Under the pieces are notes generated by a model that was not told the DNA's origin, ran no database searches, and saw only the letters and a list, made by a program, of their open reading frames with translations. The translations under genes were made by a program, and so were the position numbers. Below are positions 1 through 49,495 of a stretch of DNA of 64,000 nucleotides, piece by piece (within the stretch, counting starts at the first letter, position 1; every line of letters begins with the position of its first letter). The stretch is from Diphasiastrum complanatum. Its lineage: Eukaryota; Streptophyta; Lycopodiopsida; Lycopodiales; Lycopodiaceae. The stretch spans positions 50,351,325 through 50,415,324 of the forward strand of contig CM055106.1 in the NCBI GenBank assembly GCA_029204225.1. Direction: 5' to 3'.

Positions 1-1490
1 ATCTATGGAGCCATGAAAGGCACCAATAGGAACTTCTACAAGCTAAATTCATAGCATGTTCCAAGTTCCAACATCTCGTTTCTCAAAAACCTCTAGACAT
101 CTCATTTATTGGATAACTGTCTTTATAATAGAGTCAAAATAATCATGTGAACTTTGAATTAGAAATTTTCAAATATACACAGGGTACCCCAATAGGTGGT
201 CCACTTGACCAGTGGGTCATTTTGGCATGCTATCAAAGCCAAAATCCTTCACATAAAGGTGGCGTTCGCAGTATTTTTTGGTGCTTGCTAAGGGAGAGTG
301 TTGGAGGAATTGTCAGTTGAAAGGATCACATCCTAGTACCAGATTGTGTGTGGCTAGGTGATTGGGGATGGGATCCCAATATGCGGCCTAGTGTTTCCAC
401 CCGGTTCAGAATCGACCTTTTCAGAATTGAAAGAATCGTGGTTCCGAACCAAGCCCCTCCAGAAAGAATCAGAAAGAATCGGCAAACCTTGCATTTTAAT
501 TTTATGTAATGCTTAAAAACATGTCAGGTAATATCTACGATGTCTACAATGTCTCCGAAATCTTATAAACACTAGATTGCTATTGACTACATGCATTTGA
601 AAGTCCGTTGTTGCTTGTTAAAAGCTGAAGCCTGAAAGCTGAAACTTAATTACAGAAATTAGAATGGGCAATGGACAATGTTGAATGGGCAATGGAGACA
701 ATCCAAACTTGTTTGTTGCATTGCATGTTCCAACTTCCACTTAACAATGAATATTGTAATTTATGATTTATTCATGTGGCATGATACATCATCATCGATT
801 GAAGAGTCAAGACTGAAGTGAGTAAATATGATACATTCATCAACGATCACACATCTATAGGTAGTAACTACTAGCTTGTAAATAGTGAGCAGTAAGCTAA
901 GTACATTGGAAAAACATTTGAATCAAAATTTAAAGTTACAACTTACATTGAAAAGCCAAATCGAATAGCATTCAAGTGAACAATGAATTATATAGTGAGC
1001 ACCAAACAATGTTTGATAGAATCGCAGTTTGCACCCCGAACCATGATTCAAACCGGCCCCCGGTTCGAACCACGGTTCAGTTCAAACCGCTGCTAATGAA
1101 AATCCTTTTTTTTTCCTCAAGAGTAAGACCATCATTCATGCATGTAGGCAATGGAAAAACAAATCTTCTCAAAACCATCACTAATGTGCGTCACTGCGTC
1201 GTGATCTAAAAGTCAAGTACAAACCGTAGAAGTAACATGTTGACAAATCACAGTTGTACGAGTTTATGTGCTTGTCTGAGGTAGATCACGATTCACATGT
1301 GTCTTCGTATCTCATTTACCTACCCTTGGCTCTCATCTATACTAAGTATAAGAAACTAAAGTTGTAAAGCCTCCATGAGGACTAACCAGACATGTTCCCT
1401 ACTACCTACTACCTACTGAATAGGATACAGTTTGCCACAGTCTAGAAATCAGACTCAATAACCATTGCCCAAGTTCCAAGTTCCAACCAT
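1..1490. other. intronic sequence, nothing coding recognised
   Basis: AT-rich sequence without a supportable gene. Around 380-480 and 1020-1090 there are clusters of GGTTC/GAATC-type short repeats, comparable with those near 9990-10080. They could be subterminal repeats of the hAT element, which is inference only. Confidence 0.35.
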
Positions 1491-1494
1491 ATGG

Positions 1495-2150
1495 GAGATT
1501 CGAAATCCATGCTTGTTCAGCCAGTGTATCAATCCACCCATGGTCAATTACACGCTAATTGTGGCATTCTTTACCAATGACCATTAAGATCCCATAATCC
1601 ATTCCATCTAGTACGACCCTCTAGAGGTATTCAAACCACCCATCCTCAAGCACATGGTCATGGAACTGCTCTGGACCAGATTTCTTCCATAAAGGATGCA
1701 ACACATGGTCAATTGTATGTATAGGCCTATGAAACCAATTCCATCTGCTCTCCAACTTGGCCTTTATCTCTTGAATCCTACAAATTAACAAATTAATGTC
1801 ATCGATTCAATTCGAGAAGGTTCCAATTTCACACTTGAGACTAGATTTGTAAAATGGAAATGAAAGAAATTAGAAGGGCTGAGGGGTCATAGTATATACT
1901 TGGCAAAACTCATTTCAGTGCATTGATCAAGCTACTCACCCAACCTTTCCATAAACTCATAGAGAAAGACCATGGTGGACCCCTTTCTATTTGTGAGTCG
2001 TAGAACGAAGTGGAGTGGCTGCAACACAACAACAATCGACCTTGCCGCATCCCAAAAGGCCAATGACAAGACAATGGTCTCAAATCCCCTAGATTGAGCT
2101 TCAATTGATCTGCTCCATTGTACCCATAGGTTAGCAACAATCATTTGTCT
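1495..2150 (-). pseudogene. hAT transposase relict, C-terminal part
   Basis: On the minus strand a stretch reads LRQMIVANLWVQWS, then FWDAARSIVVVLQPLHFVLR, MVFLYEFMERLG and, after a gap that looks like a decayed intron, AKLESRWNWFHRPIHTIDHV. This is the order of the DUF659-type plant hAT transposase downstream half (the FW...EPL...VLR region and the R-W...LH-xxY-type dimerisation region). Stops interrupt it near 1640. It continues the relict at 7345-8830, from which Gy1 separates it. Confidence 0.65.
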
Positions 2151-2180
2151 AAGAGTGTGGTGTATGTTTAGGCGCCGCTT

Positions 2181-2372
2181 CCCGACGGTTATTAATCACC
2201 GCATCTCTGACAGCTTGTTAGGTGGTTACACCGGGTCACTACTTGTGACGCACCGGTCCCAACTTGGGACAGATGTCCTCGTCGGTCACCGACCCTTGCC
2301 AATACTAGGCCTCAGGCCCTCTGGTAACCGGCCGTGCCATGGTCATGATAGAGCCGTAACTGGGCTCTAACA
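2181..2372 (-). repeat. Gy1 3' LTR, truncated
   Basis: 192 bp, nearly identical to 7036-7227. The remaining 287 bp of the LTR are missing; below 2181 the sequence passes into the hAT relict. Confidence 0.88.
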
Positions 2373-2390
2373 ATCCTTTCCTCCTCTGGC
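2373..2390 (-). other. Gy1 polypurine tract
   Basis: Minus strand AGAGGAGGAAAGGAT lies immediately before the TGTTAGAGCC start of the 3' LTR. This is the plus-strand DNA primer site. Confidence 0.7.
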
Positions 2391-2417
2391 AAGTCATCGC
2401 TCCTTGATGACAAACTT

Positions 2418-2475
2418 TGGGTAAGACTTCTGCAAGCATTGTCGCGTCTCCCAGGTAGCATCTGACAACGGATGC
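2418..2475 (-). pseudogene. Gy1 chromodomain remnant
   Basis: In a shifted frame the minus strand reads SDATWETRQCLQK; D-A-T-W-E is the C-terminal hallmark of chromovirus integrase chromodomains. The same DATWE block occurs at the same place in Gy2. Confidence 0.6.
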
Positions 2476-2515
2476 CCTTTCCAAGTTACTAGATACTCTT
2501 GGAAACGAGGATTCC

Positions 2516-3811
2516 TCAATCGTCGTTCCCTTCGATTTCTGGCCCATGACCTGTCGTGTCTTTCTCCTCTAGAGACACTAGACCTTCCACCAGGCTATCG
2601 CCATCATGCGAACATTTCTTCAGTTTGCTTACATGAAATACTGGATGCACCTTGCATCCCCCAGGTAGTTGTAGCTTATAAGCTACTTGGCTCACCTTCT
2701 TCATAATCAACCATGGTCCACAATACCTAGGAGATAACTTGGCGCACTTTCCTGTGCGTAGCACCTTCGACTTCGAAGGGACTAGTAAATACACCCAATC
2801 TCCTTTTTCAAATTCTCGATAAGTACGGTTCTTACGGGTATAACTCTCTGCCCTAGCTACAGCCTTGGACAAGTTATCTCGTGCCATCTGTAGCTTCTGC
2901 TGCATCTGAGTCAAAAACTCTACAGCGCTAGGTACCCTACACGGAATCCCTATGATTGCAGGATTAAGTGGCCTGAAACCATAATTGAGCTCAAATGGAC
3001 TCGATCCAGTGGACACATGTCTCTTATCATTGTACGCGAACTCCAATAGCGGGAAATGCTTTACCCAGTCTATTTGCGTACTACTAACATATTCCCTAAG
3101 CATATCTTCCAAGATCTGGTTCACTCGCTCTGTCTGACCATCCATCTGAGGATGCTCAGAGCTACTCATCCGCAACTGTGTTCCCAGCTTGGCGAACACC
3201 TCAGTCCAAAAAAATCCCCGAAAACTTGGGATCCCTGTCAGACACAATGGACTTCGGAAGGCCATGCAACCTGTATTCTGAATAAACAACTCAACAACTT
3301 GTTGAGTTGTGACCTTCTTGGTCGTTGCGATGAAGTGAGCCATCTTGGAAAACCTGTCTACCACTACCATAACGGAATTTAATCCCTTCTAGGTCTTGGG
3401 TAGCCCAACAATAAAATCCATAGAAATGCTTTCCCACCTTCTTGTAGGTATCTTAAGTGGATGTAGCAAGCCCGGAGGACTTACTCTCTCGGCCTTGTTC
3501 ACTTGACAAGCCGTGCAATGCTGGACGTATTCTCTTACGTCTCGCTGTAGTCGTGGCCAGAAATAATGCCTTCTTATAAGTTCACTAGTCTTATCAATAC
3601 CCGGGTGCCCTGCGCAGGGACTATCATGGCATTCATGAAGTATCTTACGATGAAGATCTTTCACGTCTGGCACGAAAACTCTTCCATTTCTCAATAACAT
3701 ACCATCCTTCACAAAGTATGTTAGATATGTGCTGGTGTGTGCCTCTACGGAAGTGACAGCCTCAACTGACTCTTCCATTTGGTCGACTACCTTGCGCACA
3801 TCAGGCCACAC
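2516..3811 (-). pseudogene. Gy1 integrase with two compensating frameshifts
   Basis: The N-terminal zinc-binding part (HECHDSPCAGHPG...CTACQVNKAE) and first catalytic Asp (SMDFIVGLP) end at a stop near 3389. The frame continues as VVVDRFSKMAHFIATT. Around 3290-3190 the sequence between VVELFIQN and FFWTEVFAKLG is out of frame, so the second Asp block is lost, then it returns. The Glu is in DGQTERVNQILEDML. The C-terminal part has GPWLIMKKVSQVAYKLQLP and HPVFHVSKLKK. It is not functional as read. Confidence 0.85.
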
Positions 3812-3835
3812 ACGCTGACAATGCGGGTCCTTTTC

Positions 3836-4303
3836 TTAAGCCTTCTTAATCTCCTCCATGAGAACACTGTCAACCACAGTAAAACTCATCTGATGCAGTA
3901 TCCGTGATAGTGCATCAGCGACCACATTTTCCTTCCCTCTTCGGAAGCGAATTTTCAAATGAAATTCCTGCATCAGCTCGGCCCACCGAGCTTTGCGGCC
4001 TTTCAAATCTGGCTGAGTGCAAAAATACTTTAAAGTATGATGATCTGTGTACACATAAAACTCGGCGCCATAAAAATAATGTCTCCACACCTTGAGCGCA
4101 TGTATGATCACATACAGCTCTTGCTTGTGTGTAGGATATCTTTGTTGAGTTGGTGTCAACTTTTTACTCTCAAAGGCTACGGGTCTACCCTCTTGGCTCA
4201 ACACTGCACCTACGGCAATGCCACTTGCATCCGTCTCTAGGTCAAACGGTTTTTGGGTATCAACAATTTTGAGGACTGAAGCTGTGGCCACCGACTCCTT
4301 CAA
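3836..4303 (-). pseudogene. Gy1 RNase H
   Basis: The domain begins LETDASGIAVGAVLSQEGRP and includes YPTHKQELYVIIHALKVWRH, VYTDHHTLKYF and ADALSR at the end. The first Asp (TDAS), the Glu (KQEL) and the later Asp (TDHH) that coordinate metal are present. It degrades the RNA of RNA:DNA hybrids. The 130 bp between it and RT are out of frame. Confidence 0.85.
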
Positions 4304-4379
4304 GTTCTCAAAACTATGTTGAGCTTCAGCATCTCACCGAACCACACTGATGTTTTTTCGTAACTGGCCCGTTAAAGGA

Positions 4380-5100
4380 GCAGCTATCCAAAAATAACTC
4401 CTAACAAACCGTCGGTAGAACTTACAAAAGCCTAAGAAAGATTGCAATTGGCGTATATCGGCAGGCCTCGGCCACTTCTTAACCACACCCACCTTGGCTG
4501 GGTCAACCGAAATACCCTCAGTTGTTTGATACGAGTCTTACACAACTCTGTCTTCTGAGCATTGGCGTACAAGACAGAAGCTTGTAACTTGCCAAACACG
4601 GTCTTGAGATGAATCTCATGCTTCTTGACCGCTTTACTATAAACTAATATATCATCAATAAAATTGACGACAAACTTACCCATATAGTCTCGCAAGACAT
4701 CGTTCATGAGCATCATGAACGTGGTTGGTGCATTGGTTAACCCAAATGGCATAACCAAAAACTCATAATGCCCGAAACGGTTTCGGAAGGCCGTCTTTTG
4801 GACGTCTTCAACTCGAATTTCCATTTGATGGTATCCACTTTTGAAATCTATCTTACTGAAAATGGTGTCACCTTGCAACGCATCCAGTAGATCATCAATC
4901 CTGGGCATCGGATATCTGTGCTTTACAGTGATCTTATTCAATCCTCTGTAATCCACACACATCCAGAAACTACCATCCTTTTTCTTAACAAGTAAAATAG
5001 GAGAGGTGAAGGGTGAATAACTAGGACGGATGTACCCCAGCTTGAGTTACTCCTCCAACATCCTTCTCACTTCCTCTTCCTCTTTTAGGCTCATCCTATA
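4380..5100 (-). pseudogene. Gy1 reverse transcriptase
   Basis: An in-frame core (4962 to 4432) contains YRGLNKITVKHRYPMPRIDD, FSKIDFKSGYHQMEIR, MPFGLTNAPTTF and the catalytic box FIDDILVYS at about 4662-4636. RT copies element RNA into DNA. The N-terminal lead-in (about 5100-4963) and the connection region after 4550 are shifted or stopped. Confidence 0.85.
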
Positions 5101-5309
5101 AGGAGGCCTACATACTGGACTTGCCCTTGGAACAAGCTCAATACAATAGTCATGACACGACGAGTGTCCTCATCGACACTTACCAACAAGTCATCCAAAA
5201 TTTCGTCATCCTTGCCCTCATCTTGACGTTGAGGTAAAACATGGAGCTTCTTGCCCGTGCATCGAGGACAATCTTTGAAAAGATGCTTGCCAAGACAAAA
5301 AAAACACAC
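5091..5309 (-). pseudogene. Gy1 zinc knuckle and protease-deletion junction
   Basis: MCFFCLGKHLFKDCP is a nucleocapsid zinc knuckle with C-x2-C-x3-H-x4-C spacing, one residue shorter than the usual x4. A short acidic linker follows, then the sequence passes into the pre-RT motif ELVPRASPVCRPPYRMSL in another frame. No aspartic protease (D-T/S-G) lies between, so the protease and its flanks were deleted. Gy2 keeps both the short knuckle and the protease. Confidence 0.7.
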
Positions 5310-5372
5310 TAAGGCTAGCTTGTCGCTCCAGATTCAGCCTTGGTGCGCAAATGACCTTCAAAGTTGAGAGCT

Positions 5373-6151
5373 CTAGCAACCGCCTCTTCTAAGGTCAAGC
5401 TTGCACCCTTCATTAAGCACTGAAGGCCTCAACTCTTCACGAAGGCCAAATATAAACTTGTGGACTACTAGCCACTCGGGAATCTCTTCTGGAATCTTGA
5501 TAAGCGTCTCACGATACTTATCGACATATTCTTGCACCATGTACTGCCTCTGACGATGCAAAAGCCAAGCATCCGTCGCACGCACATGCTCATGTGGAGG
5601 TATATACTGAGCTCTAAAACCCCGCTTGAAATCAATCCAAGTGGATGGAGCCTGATTAGACTTCAACAACTTGCGCCACCACCTGTCAGCAAAATCGGTG
5701 AAATGGTAAGTAGCTTTGTGGACCCACCAACCCTCATCAGTTGGGGCCCGCTTCAAATCAAAATATTCTTCCCACTTATGCAACCACTGATCTACTATAT
5801 CAGTAGTGCGTTGGGGAGTGTTTCCTGCGAAATGGGTAGGCTTAATATCTTTGTCTTCTGGGTAAGGTGGAAGTAACACAGGACAAAACGCCAAAGACGG
5901 GGATAAGGATAACGTGGAGCATCCTGTGAGGAGGATGCATAACCACCAGCTACAGAGGAGAGCATCGCTCCCATCTCTGCAACGGTCTTCTCCACACTAT
6001 CCATGCGAGCTTGCACAAAAGGGGAAACACCAGCAGGCGAACTAGCAGCCACTGTAGGCGGGTTACGGTCAGGGCTAAGCATAGGGCTGGGTGGTGGTGA
6101 TTGGAAGGCAACAGGAGGGCTAAGCAGAATATCAACTCTATCATCTTCCAT
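5373..6151 (-). pseudogene. gag: Gy1 gag (frameshifted)
   Basis: The capsid-type retrotransposon gag domain is read in two frames: an N-terminal Pro/Ser-rich part (6151 to about 5850) and the core from about 5894, with IKPTHFAGNTPQRTTDIVDQW, FADRWWRKL and YVDKYRETLIKIPEE. The RWW and YVDKYRE motifs are typical of Ty3 gag. The frame changes near 5880, so no single protein could be made. Confidence 0.8.
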
Positions 6152-6734
6152 TATGGATAAACAAAGGACAGCACAAAATCAAAACTCTGAAATTGCACTT
6201 GTAGAAAAACAACGAGAGAAAACAAATCTGACCAAAGCTTTTGAAACAGCAAGATAGAACTAGACAAAAAGGGAAATAAAAGAGTGAGCTCTCCCTGAAA
6301 TCCAATTGGCTGTTTTGCCGACTGTAGGTGCGCTAGAAAAAGGAAACAGCAGTCTGTCTTGTTGCCCCACCAGCAAGGCAAACTGTGGCTTTCAACTGAC
6401 AAAATACCCCCCACAGAAAAACGCTGACCCTGCAGCCAGAAGAACGCTGGTTCTGCCTTTGAAATCACCCGAAATGTCCACACAAAAAGGGTCTCTAGAC
6501 AAATAGCGCTGGACAACTGCCTCAGGCCCAAACAAACGCAACAAATCCTCCCTCCAAAAGTGCAATGGACCAGCACGAGCAGTCCGCTGATCTTGCCTCC
6601 GAAAACGTTACCACAAAACACCCCGAAAAAAAAATGTTTTGGAGAGGGCGTTGGATCTGCACTGGACCCGTGCGCCGCTCAGATTTCTCTTTGAAAAACA
6701 CTCATTCCCCCTTCCAAACTCTCTCTAGAACGAG

Positions 6735-6746
6735 GCTCTAATACCA
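6735..6746 (-). other. Gy1 primer-binding site
   Basis: Minus strand TGGTATTAGAGC, one mismatch from the usual initiator-methionine tRNA complement TGGTATCAGAGC, two bases inside the LTR end. Confidence 0.8.
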
Positions 6747-6748
6747 AT

Positions 6749-7227
6749 TGTCACAAGCAAGTCTCTCCAAGCTCGTGAATCCTAGAAGGCTGATGTGTAG
6801 AATGAACCTCCCAATCGTAGGCACCCCCCCTCTTTGAGTCCTACCTGCTATTCCTGTCAAGTGGCACATGGCATCCACCTGTGGGTGATCAATCCACCTA
6901 GCATGCATGACCCCTGTGACCTGTGAATACTAAGTGGCTCATAGGGTACCACCCCCATGCCCCGTCAAAGACCAATGACCCACTAGGTCACCCTGGCTAC
7001 TTGCCGGCTAGCATCTCGTAACTAACGGGTAGGATCCCGACGGTCATTAATCACTGCATCTCTGACAGCTTGTCAGGCGGTTACACCGGGTAACTACTTG
7101 TGACGCACCGGTCCCAACTTGGGACAGATGTCCTCGTCGGTCACCGACCCTTGCCAATACTAGGCCTCAGGCCCTTTGGTAACCGGCCATGCCGAGGTCA
7201 TGATAGAGCCGTAACTGGGCTTTAACA
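6749..7227 (-). repeat. Gy1 5' LTR
   Basis: 479 bp, on the minus strand starting TGTTAAAGCC and ending TTGTGACA, followed at once by the primer-binding site. Bases 7036-7227 are repeated at 2181-2372. Confidence 0.88.
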
Positions 7228-7344
7228 AAAAACCAGATAAAGCTTAAGCTAACTGCTAATCTCTAAACCCTAAACTCCAAACCCATGTTCTACCATTGAA
7301 AATAAGACATCTATCATCAAGAATCAAGATTCAAAATTCAAACC

Positions 7345-8830
7345 TCATGGGACAAGTCTAAGGCTCTCCAAATTTTTGAACCCTCTACAAATTGCAAGGA
7401 CTTTTGGTTTCCTGGTGACAAACCTCACCAAGAACTGTGCAGTGTCAAGGACCTCTTTCACCCAAGGAAGAGTTGGACAAAAGCAAGACATGTCACATGT
7501 ATGAGTCATGAAGAAAAGCAAAGACAAACTAGTTACAAGGTCCAAGGGGAGCAATTTTGAAGATTGAGAGCAAACGCAGGAGTTCTGACTCCTCAAACAA
7601 CAATCACCACATGTAGAATCTTCAAACTTCAACGTTCAATCTAGATGCAAGAATTGTAGAAGTTACTACTAAGTAATAAGTTGTAACCATTTACTAGGAT
7701 ACACATGCAATGTCCTCAAATAGTAGGTCAATGTTGTATGCAATGCATGGAGTTCAAAAGATAGAGGGGTGATTCTCCATCACCCAATCCCCCATGGTTT
7801 TGCAATTTGCAGCATTGTCAGTAATGACTTGCACAACATTTTGAGGGCCCACCTCCTCGATCATGTGCACAATGTGTGAGTAGATGTACTCACCTATAAC
7901 AAATTGCAATGAGTATTGAGCATCATATTTCATTATATGTAACATGTTTAAAACCCTAAATTCTCATAGAGCACTGACTCTTGAGCAACGACCCATGAGC
8001 ATCAAATGATTTAAAATTCTAATCAGCAATGACCAATGAGCATTGAAATCTAACACATGTCATGCATTCATTACTCACCTAAAACAATGGTGCTAGGTGT
8101 CAATATGTCGATAGCTCTCAAGAACATGGTGCCCACATAGGAAGACACTAGAATATTAAGGATATGATGCCTCCTATTGTCACTCCAACCATCAGTCATG
8201 ATGGTGCACCCGAATTGTTTCCATGATTCACAAACGGGGGACTCCAATTCTTTAGTTACATCCTGAACCTCCCTCATCAAATGTGTGGTGCGTAGGGACT
8301 CCATACTAGGTCCACGAGATCTGGCCCCTGTCGTGACAACACTTGTAACATATTCCTCCAAGCATGAGTCTTTGCTAGATGGAAGGGGAGGTCACAACGG
8401 TAGAAGAGTCTTCCGATAGCCATGTCTACCTTATTCTTGTTGTCACCGCGAAATGACTGCACATAATATTCTCTACCAATAACAACACCTCTGTGGGGGC
8501 TCTAGAAAAAGAGGGGCGAACTACATCTACATGTGGTGTGTTGGTCTCTGCCTCTGTGTCAACCTAACCTCAAGTGGATGCATGATGCCTAGCAACTAAC
8601 AATGCAAATTCATCATGCACATTGTGAAATTCAAATTTCAAAAGAAAAAGTTTAAAGGATTAGGTCACAAGTGTATGATGCCTCCACTGCAATTGGAGGA
8701 ATGATCTGCTCTCTCCGAGTAGCTCTTGGTCTCGCAATCATGCTTGTAGCTCACATGGCAATAATTGCACGTCCATGATTTTGTGCCCGTATGTCGAAGC
8801 AACTGTGACATGATCCCATACAGGATCTCT
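7345..8830 (-). pseudogene. hAT transposase relict, BED finger and DUF659 part
   Basis: Read on the minus strand: DPVWDHV (about 8827) and WTCNYCHVSY (about 8770) form a BED-type zinc finger with a one-base frameshift between them. Then come VDMAIGRLFYRCDLPFHLA, WKQFGCTIMTDGWSDNRRHH (DUF659 catalytic-region signature) near 8200, VVQVITDNAANCK (7850) and LVRFVTRKPKVLAICRGF (about 7400). hAT transposases cut and paste DNA transposons. Frame changes, stops and gaps show it is dead. The order is correct for one element, so Gy1 probably landed inside it. Confidence 0.75.
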
Positions 8831-8850
8831 AGTTCTCACCATGACTCCCA

Positions 8851-9877
8851 ACTCCCAAGTTCTATCTCCTATCCCTAGATCCTAAACTAACTCCTAACTC
8901 TCCTAAAACACCATATAGAAAATGTTTGCAATAGTGCATGGACGATTTAAATGTTTGGTTATACCTTGTAAAGTGTAGTTCCAAATGCTATGAAAATTTT
9001 AGAGCCATGTTTATGGCCATAGAGATTTAGACTATTGAGTGTTAGGAGTAATGCTTTAGGACTTGGAAGTGTTGAGTGTTGAGTGTTGTTTTCAATGTAC
9101 ATATGTATTATGTGATTTAGCAGAGTAGTAACCAATAAGCAGATAGTATGCATTCTTTAACACATCTAACGCCATTTAATAAAGCTACAACTTATTGGGC
9201 AATCCAACTAGATATTTGAAACTTAATAGTTGAGACATCACAAGATCACATAGGGCTCTCATCACCAATACCCTCATCTATATCATCATTGGTGTCCATC
9301 TCATCCGCAATCTCCTCCTAACGCTCAAAGTCTCCCTCTTGCAGCCATTGCTTTATTGAGTCCCCTAGCCATGGACATGGTGACCCTATGTTGCCTCCTC
9401 TCCTCATGTGCCATCACAATGAAGCTTTGCAAAGATGTTGTCATTTATAGTAGCCTTAGGGCACGTTTGGCTTGCTTCAATGTCGAAAGAAAGAGTGGAC
9501 TCATCAAAAGTTTACCTATCTAGGATGGCCATCCTATGGCATGTGTTTGATTAGCATGAGGTTGGTTATGCAGTAAACCGACCAATTGCACAGATGTACA
9601 ATAAACCTGTTGTGTCTCTTTTGTGTATATAAAAGATCGTGTCCTACTTTGCTCGTAGGCTGAAATGGAGCAATCACGATCACAAATACATGTGGCGAAT
9701 GCAATGAGATCAAGGCCCCCTTGCCAACAACAGCCCACCATGCCATTGGCTCCACCCAAAATTCTCTCCACAGCCATCTCTCCAAGGAAACATTCATGCT
9801 TGCCCTCTTTCACGTCACATTGGGTTTTTAGGAACTTTGTCGTCAAAAGTTTGTTAAATTAGGTGGGTCCCATTTTC
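8851..9877. other. intronic repeats, unclassified
   Basis: Minus-strand 9240-9420 reads an acidic stretch (EEIADEMDTNDDIDEG) after a WL-containing segment. It could be a hAT tail, but this is weak. I see nothing else recognisable. Confidence 0.25.
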
Positions 9878-9953
9878 ACATGGTATCAGAGCTAGAACCC
9901 TTCACATTCAATAGTCTTGTAGAACTTGAAGGGTTCTAGCTCTCATACCATGT
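9878..9953. repeat. inverted repeat made of two primer-site-like arms
   Basis: Arms of 27 bp (9878-9904 and 9927-9953) are inverted copies with one mismatch and a 22-base spacer. Each arm carries the TGGTATCAGAGC / TGGTATGAGAGC core that follows plant LTRs, plus the same TAGAACCCTTCA extension. It looks like two LTR-element start regions placed head to head. Confidence 0.6.
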
Positions 9954-10139
9954 CAAAGTTACCCATTATTCATGTGGGCTATCATAGTACTTCCACGAAT
10001 CGTGATTCATTGGCTGACAAATAACGATTCATCAATGAATCGAATGGTTCGGATTCTAATCGAAAAGAATCAGGACTATAATTCTTTTTGCTACAACCAG
10101 GGCCTGATTCCTATCGCATTTCATTTTTTACCCTTTTTT

Positions 10140-10275
10140 GCGCCTCTTTCAAGGGAAAGAGAATAGGAGAGAGGGAGAAACTTGAGGAGAGGAGAAGGGA
10201 GAAAGAAGAGGAGAGAAGAGAGGAGAGAGGAAAGAGGAGAGAAGAGAGGAGAGAGAGGAGGAGAGAGGAAATGTT
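10140..10275. repeat. GA-rich low-complexity tract
   Basis: An irregular purine tract of GAGA/GGAGA units. Open frames across it are artefacts of composition. Confidence 0.75.
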
Positions 10276-10674
10276 TGAATGTGTTAGGTTAATGTTCATT
10301 GTTAAATGCACTTTGAAGGAGAGAAATTAGAATAGAAGTTAGGAGAAGTTAGATCCTAGGTGTTTAGTATTATTAGCCAGTACTATTAGGTAAATGAAGG
10401 AGAAAGGCTAGAGCTAGGAGTTGGAAGAGAGACTAGCAGAGGAGGCATCAGAATTTAGGCAAGAGGCGTGTGTGGGTGAATTTAGTTTTAGGTGGTACAC
10501 CCAAATAGCTGTTTTGCAAAGCCCTATGTGAAAAAACCAAGAAAAATGATTCTGTTTAGAAATTTTATTTTTCTCCAAGGATCAAAAGGCTTTGATTCAA
10601 AACATTGTGGATTTCAGAACGATGTGCAACTATGAGAGGTCATATAACAGGAGGAATCCTGGACAAAGCTTAAC
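10276..10674. other. intron sequence, nothing recognised
   Basis: This lies between the purine tract and SBNO/FGT1 exon g. I see no gene or clear repeat. Confidence 0.4.

Positions 10675-49495
<38,821 letters not shown>

Larger units (their letters stand above)
2181..7227 (-). mobile_element. Gy1: Ty3/gypsy chromovirus, defective
   Basis: Minus-strand LTR retrotransposon. Order: 5' LTR (6749-7227), tRNA-iMet-type primer site, gag, zinc knuckle, RT, RNase H, integrase, chromodomain remnant, polypurine tract, and a 3' LTR of which only 192 bp remain. The protease is missing, and several frameshifts and stops break pol. The 192 bp shared by the two LTRs differ at only a handful of positions, suggesting a fairly young insertion. 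It lies within the hAT relict. A target duplication cannot be checked because the outer end of the 3' LTR is gone. Confidence 0.9.

Noticed and set aside
6151-6621. 156-codon minus-strand frame between Gy1 gag and its LTR
   Set aside because: It lies in the leader between primer site and gag, has no gag or other motif, and is best seen as untranslated leader.
9240-9420. Acidic minus-strand stretch as a hAT C-terminus
   Set aside because: It lies upstream of the hAT N-terminal BED finger in transcription order, so it does not fit the same element; left unassigned.
10088-10330. Glu/Arg-rich 80-codon frame
   Set aside because: Produced by the GA-rich tract; both strands are open there.
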